DNA of 64,000 bases, taken from Tamarix chinensis (lineage: Eukaryota > Streptophyta > Magnoliopsida > Caryophyllales > Tamaricaceae). The stretch covers positions 101,162,422 to 101,226,421 of the forward strand of contig CM060175.1 in NCBI GenBank assembly GCA_030549775.1, read 5' to 3'. A model generated the notes under the pieces. The model saw only the letters and a program-made list of their open reading frames with translations. It did no database searches and was not told the origin of the DNA. Shown here piece after piece: positions 36,223 to 49,000 of the stretch. The translations under genes and the position numbers were made by a program. How positions within the stretch are numbered: position 1 is the first letter of the stretch; every line of letters starts with the position of its first letter.

Positions 36223-36296
36223 TAGCGGTAGTACCGCTATTTTACAATTAATGCTTCAAAAAAAAAATTTTATGTAGTAAATTTGGGGGTATTACA

Positions 36297-38140
36297 ATCC
36301 AGTTCTACCAAACTTGTTTGTGCGGGTTTAAAATCTCATCGATAATATTAGAATAGTATTGTAGACATGATAGCGAATGATCAAGCATTATTTTCACACA
36401 ATACATAATGTTAGAAGCGAATGGATGTATGGAAGGATAAATAGTTGAATAATCAAAAGTAAACTTTTCTTATTGTGGTTTGACAAAAGTGTAAGTTTTT
36501 TAGAATTAATGCACTATTGATATTGGAATAGGTTGATGATCTTGTTTGTAAGGAAATATCTCGTACGCACATGGTAGATTGTATGTTATATTGAAGTAAC
36601 ATCCACATCCCAATGATTCAGGACCAAATATATTGGACCTCTTACTTTCATCTTCAATCAAGTCCGATACTCTACGGCATACAAAAAATGTGAGCTCCTT
36701 TATCAATATGCCATATGGGGTAATGTGGAATAATACCTTATGATTGTTCTAGATATTTTTTTAACCTCATTAATTTGGAATCTTATCATTGTGTTGATCT
36801 TTGGACATAATATGTCAAAACTCATCAGTGATGTTGATAAATAATTCTTTTGCTTTCCATGTTCACTTTGCACCTTACAATTGGAATTTCAAAATATAGT
36901 TAATGGTTATTTAGTAATAAGTTATATGACATTAAATATTTACAAATACACACTCACACACACATGTTGGTCATATAAGTGCCAAAGTGAAGAGTTTTGT
37001 CAACCCACATATAAACAAACCTCTCCTTATATAGGTCCAACCAAGTCTTGTACACATGTTGTAATAGATAGGGAAACCTACACCATTTGTCATGCATAAG
37101 TAAAAGCTCATTCTCATATGTTTCAATTATAGTGACTTGTATAATCTTCTTCCATCTACCTAAGAAATTTTCTCTTACTATTATACTTTCTAGCTTTTTT
37201 ATGATATGAGATTGAACATTTGTACTAATGTGCCATCTACATAAGAAGATTGCTTCATTAGGAAAAACTTTGGGCACTATTTATGTTAGTCTCAGTTTCC
37301 TATCAGTAATCACCACATTTAGTTCATGAGACTCCATCAATCTCTTTACCTTATGAAACACCCACTTGTAGTTATCTTCCTTTTCATTCATCATAAATGG
37401 TAAGACGATGGTAAAATTCTTACCACTAAACACACAACCAACAACTTTAAAGAAAGGAATGTTGTACTTATTGGTTTTGTATGTGTAATCCAATTAAAGA
37501 ACATATAGAAATGTATGTAACAAAGCAATAGAATTCGGATGTGCAAATACAATATCGCTAACCACATCAAAGTTGAGCAATCGACGATGCCATGAACGAT
37601 ATTCGTTGGTTTCTATGAAATATAATAACTATTGCATGATTGTATGTCCCATCAAGCTTTTTACCTTGAACTTATGGCTAGTACAGATTGTTCTAAGCAT
37701 TGCAACATTATCCCCATCACCTCATTTCAACTTGTTGATAATCTCCATCAGTTTAACATTTATTTGGATTAGTTCACGTACCAACCTGTGTTCTTTAGGA
37801 GACACTCAACAAACAAACTAATCCCTTTGCAAAATTCTTACCTAATTTATGATTATGCATTCCACATTCTTCCACTAGTATCCAACCAGCGCATACATCT
37901 CTCCTTCTATATATCCTGCATTCACAACCACATTTTTTGTCGTGATAGATTGAGTACTTTTTCGATTCACTGAAGGTTGTCTTCTATATGCATCACTTCT
38001 CTCACAACGTATCTAAACCATATTTTTATTTGATCTCTTGATACTTTAAACCATATTATGTACATTAAAAATCTCATTTGTAGCAAATAAGTCACTCCAC
38101 TCAGTATTACCTAGGTCTTGCTTCTTTAATTAAAAAAAAT
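36297..38140 (-). pseudogene. MULE (MuDR-like) transposase pseudogene, N-terminal and core part
   Basis: Minus-strand translation gives a Mutator-like transposase. In order: a diverged THNHA region (about 37650), SWHRRLLNFDVVSDIVFAHP (about 37600), DYTYKTNKYN (37490), EDNYKWVFHKVKRLM, VITDRKLRL (37290), EAIFLCRWHISTNVQSHI (37250), TWLDLYKERFVYMWVDK (37010), and a SWIM finger CGC…LPCAYE (about 36600) in which the usual final His reads Tyr. Open pieces are 37493-37281, 37277-36954 and 36706-36506, separated by stops and frameshifts, so it is dead. The C-terminal OTU-like part lies beyond G8 at 28066-27360. Confidence 0.85.
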
Positions 38141-38239
38141 AAAATATGAAATTATAAGTAATATATAAATATACAAATGAAACAAATTATAGAATTAGGG
38201 TTTTAGGGTAATTCATCTACTAGAGTTTAATATCAACGA

Positions 38240-38470
38240 GTGAATGGCTTGTTAGATCATACCCTTTGACAGATGAATGTTCCATCAAGGCTATCATTTT
38301 ATTAGTGAATGACCTGCTAATACTACCATTTGACAGGTGAATTGCTTGTCAGGATTACGCTTTGATGGGTGAGATATCCGTTAGGGTCATTTGCTGACCG
38401 ATGAGTTATCTATTAGGTTGACTTCCTAATGGGTTAGTCGTCCGTTTGCCATCCCTTAAAACGAGTCACT
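38240..38470. repeat. 32-bp tandem repeat
   Basis: About seven diverged units, five of them exactly 32 bp apart, each opening (G/A)TGAATG or GTGAGAT-like and ending in TTTGACAG or TTTGATGG. It sits between the MULE remnant and the CRTISO upstream region. Confidence 0.8.
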
Positions 38471-40049
38471 TGTTAGATCTAATATTTTTGAAAAAATAGA
38501 CTTATTATTATTTTCTGAGTTCTTTTTGACTAAAATAATTATTATAATCATTCTCTTATTCTATTATTATTGTATTGAAGATTTAATAAATTAAATATTG
38601 AATGTTAGTTGAGTAGAAGGGAAAAAAAAAGAGAGAAAAGGAAAGTGAGGAGCAAAAGAGTATGGATAAATGAAAGTGTCGCTACAACAAATAAATAAAT
38701 CTTACTATATATAAAAGTATAATACACTACATCATGTTTTTCCGCCTAATTATGTCAACATCATGCAATTATTTTTTCTTTTTTTCCTCGGTAAAAGTCT
38801 TACATTGGTGATGAAGTATTTGCAGGCTACAACCTTAAAGCTTGGATTGAATTTCTCAACCATTTAATAAAAAATTTACTGTGAAATATACATAAAAAAT
38901 TAACTTTTAATATTAATTTATTTTTTAATCTGACAAGATTAAAAAAATGGAGCTGTCAATCACTTTTAATCAATTTTGTTTAACATAGGCGTTGAACCTC
39001 TTTACAAAAAAGCTTTTGTACTACACCACTCATTTTTCTCACACATATCTTACCCCCTTTCATTATTAAAATTTATTTTATTATTCTCTTGATTACATAA
39101 TTGCTGCATATAAGAGAAATTATTTTTAACAGAATAACAACAAAGTAGTTCGCAAGATCAATTAATTACTTTTAGTATTATTATCATTTTGTTTGCGATT
39201 ATTTTGAATAACACACTTTTTTGGAATTAATTCATTGCCTACAACAAGAAACAAAGAAATGCCTCAAATATAAAAAAGATGAACTTAATAAAAGTAAAAA
39301 TTGATAAATAGTAGGCAGATCCAATTAAAAAAAAGATTATAACTAATGACCCAAAAATAGAACAAAAAAAAATTAAAAATACACTAAATTAGAAAATTGT
39401 GCCAATAATATATATTTTGTATAGAACATGGTATTTGAATATATATGCAATGTAATCTAATGTAAGATATATATAGGACTTGATAGAGATATTCAACAAG
39501 TAATGACTATAGTACATTATTAACAAACTACCAATAAATTAGATGATTGTAAATCTCTATAACTAATATTTTGGCAGAAATGTGAACTAGACAGAAATAA
39601 TAGAAGCAATAAATATTTTGATAATAATGTACAAGAGAGAAAAGAAAGACAATGGATTGAATTTGTAATCGGCAGAAGTTATGAGATTGAAATTTATTAG
39701 TTATTTACGAATAAAGAACTTGACTCTAGCATGTCGACTATATTGTACCGAAATGATTGAACTGAGTCGTTAACGATAAAGAGAAACTAAAAGACGTCTA
39801 TTCTATTCGTGCGCCATATCCCTAAAGCCTGCAATCACCAACATCCTCCACGTTTTCGGATGCTGCTCACTTCTTCGGTGTCATCCCTAATTCGTTGTCA
39901 TCTTTCAGCTACTTCAACTAACAAGTGCAGCAGCTCTCCCTTATAATCAATTATATACTTCCATAACCAGGTCACGAAAATGCAGTAGTCTCTCTGACAG
40001 ATTACCTGTTCAGCAAAATTCCCCCGTACTTATTAGTGTTCCCTCTAAA
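38471..40049. other. AT-rich region upstream of CRTISO
   Basis: No gene recognised. At 38700 TCTTACTATATATAAAAGTA resembles the 5' end of plant Helitrons, but I could not find a matching CTRR hairpin end. The last 0.3 kb before 40050 is less AT-rich and probably holds the CRTISO 5' UTR and promoter; no single element stands out. Confidence 0.5.
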
Positions 40050-43000
40050 ATGAAATTGGGGCTCTATAATTTAAAATCATTCAGCCATAATATCTCTCCG
40101 CAAATCTGTACCGGGCCACCTGGAAACCGTAATTATAAGTTTTCCTATGTTGATCATGTAGAAACCTCAAAATTTGTTTGTTACAGGAGGCAGCAGTTGA
40201 GACTTGGGTCTCGTAAGGTGGGTAGGAGAAAAGAGGATCATAGTGTGAGGTGTGAAGCAGTGTCGAGCCAGGAGGCAGTGAAGAGAAAAGAAAGCGGAGG
40301 TGTGGGCAGAGGAAAATATGATGCAATTGTGATTGGTTCGGGAATTGGTGGGTTGGTTGCTGCCACCCAGCTTGCTGTGAGGGGTGCCAAGGTTTTAGTC
40401 TTGGAAAAGTATGTGATTCCTGGTGGGAGCTCTGCGTATTACGAGAGAGATGGGTATACATTTGATGTTGGATCTTCGGTGATGTTTGGTTTCAGTGACA
40501 AGGTAATCCGTGCGTTTGCGCTTTTGATATTATGAATTAATATATGTTTATGGACTGAGATTGTCATACTCCATTGCGTAAGCATTGGCTCTGAAAATTC
40601 TGTCGTAATAGTTCTGATGTGCAAGGCGGCTCATTTCCTGTTTAGCTTTCTTCTTGCTGTGATTTTTTTCCCTGTACATCCTTGGAGCCTTCAATAAATT
40701 GAATAATGGACGTGCAAATACGAACCTAAGTTAGATAGATACTATGTGCTTTCCTAGTAGTTGTAATTAGACTTTGTTGTTGATCTATATGAACTCAAGT
40801 CATATTCTCCAGTGGACAATTAAGCTAGGTCTAACGTGCAAGGCTCCCACGATCTCATCTTGGGGCCTGAGGAGGGTTACAACTTACATGTTTGTAGTTG
40901 GTACCTCCTTTCACACCGATAACTCTCTCAGCTGCCGTGGAATGTGCAAATTTTTATTGGAAAAGTGGTGGACTTGGGCCTTGCGATAGTTCATCTATAG
41001 GTAAACAAAAATCACTATTATAATCCTGTCCTTTCATTTTGAGACTTACCTTTCTTTTTCCTCTTGATCTAATGGTGCTACTTATGTGTTGCTATCGCAG
41101 ATTGCTATGTAAAGGAAAAGAAAAAGGATAACAGAAAATGGATGAAGAAGGATTTATAAAAATATTTTACTGTATTTGCAGTAGCCGTAAATGCATAACA
41201 AATATTTTGTATTGGGATATCAATTTGGGTTTGGATAGTTTGAATTTTGGAAGTATCACTTATCACATGGGCAACTTATAGTTGTAAGTAGCAATGTACT
41301 ACTAGCTGACTTCGTATCTCTTCCTTTTTCAAATCAAAAGGTCATCGAGTTTGATTCCCACAATCTTGGTATTCCATCACAATGGTCACTGTACAGGATT
41401 CAATGTCTCTGTGCTACTGATTTTTTGATTTTCTTTGATTTACAGTTACCTCCTTTGATCCATGCAGGGTAATTTAAATTTGATAACTCAAGCACTTGCA
41501 GCAGTGGGGTGCAAGTTGCAGGTGATACCAGACCCGTCCACTGTTCATTTTCATCTACCTGACAACCTTTCTGTCCGAGTACATAGAGAATATCTTGATT
41601 TCATCACAGAAATTACTAATAAGTTTCCACATGAGAAGGATGGGATTCTCAAGTTTTATGGTGAATGCTGGAAGGTCTGTTTTCATAAAGGGTTTATTAC
41701 TTCCATTTTTATTTTTTCTTTTATTTGTGAATATTACTGTACATACTATTGTTGACATAACTTTTGCATGTCACAGATATTCAATGCTTTGAACTCGTTG
41801 GAGCTTAAATCACTTGAAGAACCACTCTACCTGTTTGGACAGTTCTTTCAAAAGCCTCTTGAGTGCTTGACACTTGGTAAATACTTTTTTGCTGTTTGCC
41901 AATTACTTGACACTGTGTTTATGTCATGGGTAGAATTCTTGTTTGTATCATGCTGATTGCCGATGGAATTTATGCGACTTGATAGGATCAACATGTTGAT
42001 TAATCAAGAACAATTAATATAATAGATAACCAACAACATACCTAAATCCATGGGGACCGTAATAATCGAATATCGTCAAATATCGTTGGATTTGACAGAG
42101 AGTCCAAACAATTGGTATCATGGTTTTCTAAATCAAGCACACTTTCACTTGTCTCTAAAGACCGATTGGAATTGATTAAAACAAAACATGGGTGACCATA
42201 TATATATATATATATATATATTGATATGGATATAGATAACTGACCTATGATGATTTTAGTTCGATTCATCAACAATCTAAAACTCCTAAAGTTTTTACAC
42301 ATAGAGGTCCACATCCAATTATACATAGTAAACCCAAATACTTTAGACTTACGTCAATTACTTTTATATAGGCTTAACTTATACGACAATTTATTATTCT
42401 TCTAGTTCACGTATGAGCCCAACGTTGGATAACAATTCAATAATCTCTCACTTGGGCTATATGTGTAATCTTATAACTACGAAGTACATAATAACCGAAT
42501 GAGCCCAATATTGTCGTCGTTATGAAAATATGCCTATAATCAATCTTGTCCATTAATCACACCAACATAGGATCAAAATGAATTTCGTTATCTTTGTAAC
42601 TAAACCTTCAATGGTCATGCTTGCTGGTACAATTGAATGATATGGATCAAAATGTGAATGTATAGCATAGAAATGTCATGTAATGTGATCCCAACATACC
42701 TATTTCTAAATGGTTCACCTTATTTTGTAGTGAGATAAAATATTACTGTGATTAGAGCGATTAACTTAAAAACCTTATTGTGCACAACGAATAACTAAAA
42801 ATAATCTCAACTAAAATAACCGAATTGTGTCTATATGAAAAAAACACCAAAATTAAAAATTTCGACTAAATCTGAACATTAATAGTTTAAGCACCCGTAA
42901 GAACAATATGCTTGTACCAATGCATTTACTTAACACCTGTATACTTTGAGATTTTTATTTAAAAACTAGGAACCTTTTGTTATTGAAATATTGCATAACC

Positions 43001-46000
43001 AATTAATTGTCATATGATAAACCAAGTGGTATTTCAATACCATACGCTATTTGCAACCTTGTGACAAAATTTTGCGATTGTATACCATGACTAGATGCCA
43101 ATATGGCACAAATTTTGCTACTATAACACTAACAGGTAAATCTAGGCTAGAGTGGATCTACTACCATAATGACATCCAATATTGTATGATCTTTAACTTA
43201 TCTATATGCTATATGTAAGCATGCAACCTTATGTTTTATGTTTTTTGTGAATATTTGATAATCCATTTGGCTGCACCTTGATGATCCATACAAAGTTGCT
43301 TAAATATCAACCTAACTTTCCAATAATGAATGTTGTATTAGAATGTGTACAATCTTTGAGACATATAAGGCTTCCTATAGCTAATGGGTAGGGAGTCTTT
43401 TACATTGCTTTAACTTCAAAGTTATACTTTTAATGCATTTATTGTGACTAAATTTATTTCCCTTAGCGATAGGGCACTCACTTGATTTGCAATCCTATAT
43501 GCCAAACCTTTTATGACTTTATAGATATAGCTTTTTATGATAATTTAAGAATATCTTGAGAATGGTCTCACAACATCTTAATTCCTAATATAAAAGTGTT
43601 GTTGCCAAAATCTTTCATTTTAAACTCCTTAGTTAGAAATCTCTTGATTTCATGCAACATGACTATATCATTAGTGACAAGCCGTACATAAACTTAAGTC
43701 CATAGATGGATTCCTTTAGTTTGCAAACTATATCCTTTATGTTTTCTAACAAAAAGTTGTGGTCGAACCATATAAATAGTTTTATCAATATCACCATTGA
43801 GAGCCATTGTCTATACATCCATCTTAGGTAACTCAAGGTCAAAATGTGCAACAAGAATCATAATTATCCTGAAAGAGTCTTTCAAAGAAACCGAAGAAAA
43901 AGTCTCTTGAAAACATGTCATCCTTTTGAGTAAAGTATTTTGCTGTCAGATGATCCTTATTTCTTTTCACATTACCCTTTGAATCCCGTATGCTATTCAC
44001 CAGTGGATCTTTTATTTTAGTGTCTTGGATTGACTTATACCCCTTATTCATGGCATCAATCCGCTTTTGAGAATTAAAACATTATATGGTTTGATGGAAG
44101 GCGATTGGATCATGTTCTCAGTATCCATTAATTCCTCAAGTTCTTAGAGAAACACTATAATAACCCAAAGTAATACTTCTCATTCTTCTAGTTTATCTCC
44201 TTAATTCTTGAAGTTGTTGAGTTTGTTATTGTGAACGAGGGATTATTCAATATTGTCATGTTAAAGTTTCTTATTTGCTTCTTGATTGGTGACATGTGTA
44301 AAGACATGTATATCATCATAGGTTATAGTGAAAATCAAAACCTCCTTAAAGGTAATGTATCTAACCCTGTCTTTCCCTCTAAGCTCAACATCCTCAACAT
44401 ATGCTGCATTTTCCGTCACAAATTTGACCAAGTATGGTATTATAAAACTATATAGCCCTTGAATGCTCTGAATAACCAATGAAGTAGTTACTCACACCTT
44501 TAATATCCTTTCATGTAGCTTGTAAGGCCTTGCCTAATTAGGATATCCCCAAATCTAAAAGCCTATTTGAAGCTCATAAGGTATTTTTGTGGTTGCTTTA
44601 GTCGGTACTTTATTAAGATTATAAGTTACTAGCTTTCCGATTATGTATAATGATTAAGCATACTTTTTTACTGTATCCTTATAGGTTACATTTCGTTTCA
44701 TAGCTACACCATCCATGTTAGGATTCCGACATGGTGTATTGTGGGACAATTCTAATTCCACATGGTTTTCATTATATGAAGTAACAACATCAAGCATGTA
44801 TAGGTTATTAAACAAACATTATGAACCATCGAAAATATATGAATTCAGTGACTGACAATACTAATTATTTTCATATGAACAATGATCCAAATATGTCCAG
44901 TGTGATAACAGAAATCAAATTCCATCTAAAGATGGTATAATCAAAGTGCCTTTCAAATCTAAATAATATCTAATTCCTAACAATAATAAAAAAATGTTTA
45001 TTACTCCAACTTCTACCATATTATCAGTGGCCATATTGATTTATTTTTCACCATCATTTGGTTATTACTAGCTCAAATAACCTTGCAAAGATAGAGGCAC
45101 CATTGTCTAAACACCAAGTGTTTCTAAATAGTGAAGTAGAATTGATGTTCTTTTGCATACCAAGCATATTATTTTGTACAATTCATCTTTATATGTTTGG
45201 GTTATATGCAAAAGAAACAATTATCCTTTCCTTATGATGTTTCATTTGCCTCGGACCCATAGGAACAACTTTATATTCTTACCCTTAACCTTAGGAGGGA
45301 TTGTCAAATGGACACATTATGCCTTATATTGCTTCAACTTTTCTTCCTCTTACACAAAACATGAAACAAACGGATTAAGAGTTTATTTCCCTTATAAATG
45401 ACTTTAAACTAACAAAATTATGCAGGAAGCCAAATTAATACCAAATGTATGAGCAAGTCATGATACGGCTCAATCTTTAATGCTTTAATTTTTCAAGCAA
45501 TGTGAGACATCTCATTGATGTACTTTGCTATGTTCCATTGCCTTTAGGCCTCATTTAAATCAAGCTTTGTAAAAACTTGCATGTTTCATCTTTATTGTTT
45601 TTTGCAAATATTGTTCATTTTCAGCAAGAAACTCCTATCCTGTGGATACTTCACCCAAAATTTTTGTAAAATGTTGCGCTTGGTAATCATAAAACACATG
45701 CAGTATCGACAACCTTACTTCTCAAAGTTCGTTTTACCATTTGTTGAACTTTTGACTGCAGGAGTAGCATATTCTCTAATCTTGATCATAAAACTAGATC
45801 TATTCTGCATGACAATTGAAATGTTCACTTTTTAATCCTTTAAGTTAATCCCCTTTTGTATGGAAATATAACTTAAGTTGGTAGAAATTGTAATAATAGA
45901 GATGTTAATAATAATACAAAAATCAAAATAAGCAAATCAACTAGTATGCTCACGTAAATATACATAAATTTGAATTAATCAATTCAAATAATGACTATCC

Positions 46001-49000
46001 CATCACAAGATATCAACACAACATTAATATCAAGTCTTTGGATATTAATATTAATTTTGAGTAGTAATCTGATCAATCACTGACAATAAGGCATGTTAGA
46101 TAGTAAGTCCATCTTTGGATTAACTTATTATGCACATCGTAACCTATTAATCATTACATATTTACCACCGCATATGCATATGAAGTTTTGTTAGATATTT
46201 GTCCTTTTTTAAGTCAACTAAATTACATGCATGAATAGACATACATATAGACATCTAATGTCTTTAATAAACTAGTCTTTACAAAAGATGTTACTTTGGC
46301 AACATATTGTGCCAACTAATTTATCTACAAATATTTGGCAACCATTTATTCAAATTAATTTATTCCTTAACATGGTAAAAAAAATTTAAACTTTAAGACC
46401 CACCTCATTTAGATTTAATATTCATAATAATAATTAGACATTAAATATTATATAATATGCTAATAAATAACTGACACCTCTATTATAATTATTCTAAAAT
46501 ACAGCCATCAATTAATCTATGTAACAATCACCACCATAATCACAAATCTTAAACACCATGAGGTACATTATAATATTTAATGGTACCCATTGTTAAAATG
46601 TTCTTATACCAACCGTTACATTTTAATAGTTGAATGTCCAAGTTTAGTTTGCAATTTATTCTCCAATCCACTCTTTTTTCCCTATTTTTTTAAAAAAAAT
46701 AAAGTAAAAGAAAATATGTAGCTCCATTCGTTATACAAAGTAAAAAAAGAGACATAATTGCTGGCTGTTAGTTACACCTTTTATTTGATTTTCCAATTTT
46801 TTTTTACTGATTAGTTAATTGACCATTATTTAACAAAAAATAACCCTAAGAACCTTCTCTTCAATCTCAGCTACTACAAGCCTCCGACTATGACCACCAA
46901 CAACCTACCTTATTGCTAACAACAACTTGTTAAAGTAACTAACACCATATTCTCCATATTATGGCCAATACTTAAGTACCGCACAAAGCGAAACACCCAA
47001 TGTGCTGCTATTGTTGCCGATGATGGTGGTTTTATTCAATCACGACCAACCCTCTATACCACTGATGATGGAGACCATAGGCAACAAATGGTGGTTGAAA
47101 GAGAAATTAACTAGCTGAAACCAAAAAATAAGAAGATGATCAAACCCGAACCATAAAATAGGCAACCAACGTTTAATAAGGAAAAGGAAGACAAACAAGG
47201 GTCAAGATTGAATCAAACTGGAATATTAATTTCTATGATGCAAACAAATTCATTATAGGATAAGATTAAACTATCAATTAAAATAAAGAAAAATGCATTG
47301 CCTCCCTGATGATTTAAGCACGTTGGACTCTGATATCACTTAATGGAATTTAAATGTCCCAATAGAATCAACATGCTAATTCTTCAAGAACAATTGATAG
47401 AATAAAAAAGAAGCACATCTAAATCCATTGGCCCAGAGTAATTGAATACCATCAAATATCATTAGATCTAATAGAGTCCAAATGTATAGTATTGTGGTCT
47501 TCTATATTAAACACGCTTTCTCTTGTCTCTAATAACCGATGGGAATCGATTGGTACGAAACACGTGTGACCAAGTTACCACGATCATATATATATATATA
47601 ACCAAATACTTTAGAACTCCCAAAGTCTCTGAACATATGGATCTACATCAAATTAGACATATTAAACCTAAATACTTTAGACTTAAGTTGATCACTTTTA
47701 CACAGACTTAACTTATATGACAATCTACAATTCATATAGTTCACATTTTAGCCCAAAGTTAGATAACAATCCAACAATTGTCTGCTAGCCTAGATCTCTC
47801 TTTACTCTTATACGTGTGGACTATTTTGTGGGCCATTTACTTCTTGCATGACCTATTGGAGAACTACTAACAGAATTTGCATGGTATGGTTTCAATTATT
47901 TTCTTCGGTAATTCCTAATCTCTATTTCGTGGCTGCCTCTTGAGTTCGGGGTTGCATTGTAGTTTGTTAATATAGAGGGGGATTGATGGGGAGATTGATT
48001 GAGTGAATTAGGGAGGAATTGATGGTAGGCGAGAGGGAGAGGGGGAAGGAGATAGTTAGCGGTTAGGGGAGGACGAAGGAGAATAAGACTAGAGAGGTTA
48101 GGAGGGATCAAAGAACCAACTTAATTTTTCAATTCCTCAATGCTGAAAATTGCATTAATGTATATGCCTATTTATACTATTACATCATATGAGTTAGATC
48201 CTTTCAAAAGAGAGAAACTCATTCTCTTTCCTAATATTTTAGAGTAAGATCTAACAAAATCTCCTAGTATCCATAATTATAACTATCTTTTAATGTTTAG
48301 CTGGTAAACATACTACTAAAGATATTAGCTAATATACTAATAATTTTGTGCTAAAATCTAAAGATAAGATACTAATAATTTCTAAATCTAATGTAATAGC
48401 CTTCCTTCCTTGCCCTCTTTTTAGGATGGTCTATGCCAATACTCCCTCCAAATCAAGTTTACCTTCTAGCTTGAAGTGGGGGTATTGCTCTTGGAACTCG
48501 TCTTGTGTGACCCATTTGGTAAAGTTGCAGATGTTTCAAGAGCGGATGTAAGCTATCATAGAGGTCTATTGACATGATTGTAGCACGAGATTCTATAAGA
48601 GTGGGCTAAGAAGTGTCAAGTTGTGACCAGAAAGTAGGCAATCTAGTAGGTATAGTTGCTAAGGGCTAAGGAGGTTCATTAGGAGGGTCAATTTGTGGTG
48701 GAGAGATTTTTGGGGCATATCAACCATGCTAGAACTTTGGAACACTTCTGAAGCGCTTCCAAGGTTAGTGACTTTTTGTTGAATAATTTGAACTAATAAC
48801 AACATAGGCTTGGCCTTCTAGAGGACCCATAGCTTCTTTCCAAACACGAAACAAATGCTCACTAGATGAACAGAGTGATACTTGCTCATAATCAATGGCC
48901 TCAAGGTTCTGCAGTAGATGACAATAGGTATTTGGGTGGCTAGGGAGGCTTCCCTTTGGTCGATGAGGGTGATTAGGAAGCGGTAGAGGGCTGCTATGGT

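Larger units (their letters stand above)
28072..36296 (+). mobile_element. G8: giant element split by G7
   Basis: Starts TGTAATAGCC(T)ATTTTTAG, like the start of G6, and ends …GGGGGTATTACA. Net length without G7 is about 3.27 kb. Flanking pentamers ATCTG (28067-28071) and ATCCA (36297-36301) agree at only three positions, so the target duplication is decayed or the ends are imprecise. Sense is plus: TATA box CTATATAAAG (28495-28504), leader, G7 insertion at 28730/33686, then weakly similar counterparts of the G6 3' half (for example 35010-35340) and the hairpin (36179-36222). It is the most diverged copy. The short open frame at 33877-34101 has no recognisable domain. Confidence 0.65.
41961..47776 (-). 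mobile_element. Decayed Ty1/copia element in CRTISO intron 3
   Basis: 5.8-kb element, antisense to CRTISO. LTRs are 41961-42442 (3') and 47341-47776 (5'), heavily diverged, with flanks ATTGC (41956-41960) and ATTGT (47777-47781). Next to the 5' LTR, GTGATATCAGAGTC (minus) is a mutated initiator-Met tRNA primer site. Minus-strand remnants, 5' to 3': integrase tail ([16 protein letters not shown]…[15 protein letters not shown], about 44640-44510), then RT ([21 protein letters not shown], about 43990-43910; [11 protein letters not shown] and [12 protein letters not shown], about 43800-43700). Order integrase before RT is copia. Many stops; non-functional. Confidence 0.85.

Noticed and set aside
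36881..37099. Plus-strand 72-codon frame
   Set aside because: Shadow of the MULE transposase remnant on the minus strand.
41462..41755. CRTISO exon 2 read as a free-standing gene
   Set aside because: The frame runs through the GT donor at 41675; it is exon 2 of CRTISO, from 41468 to 41674.
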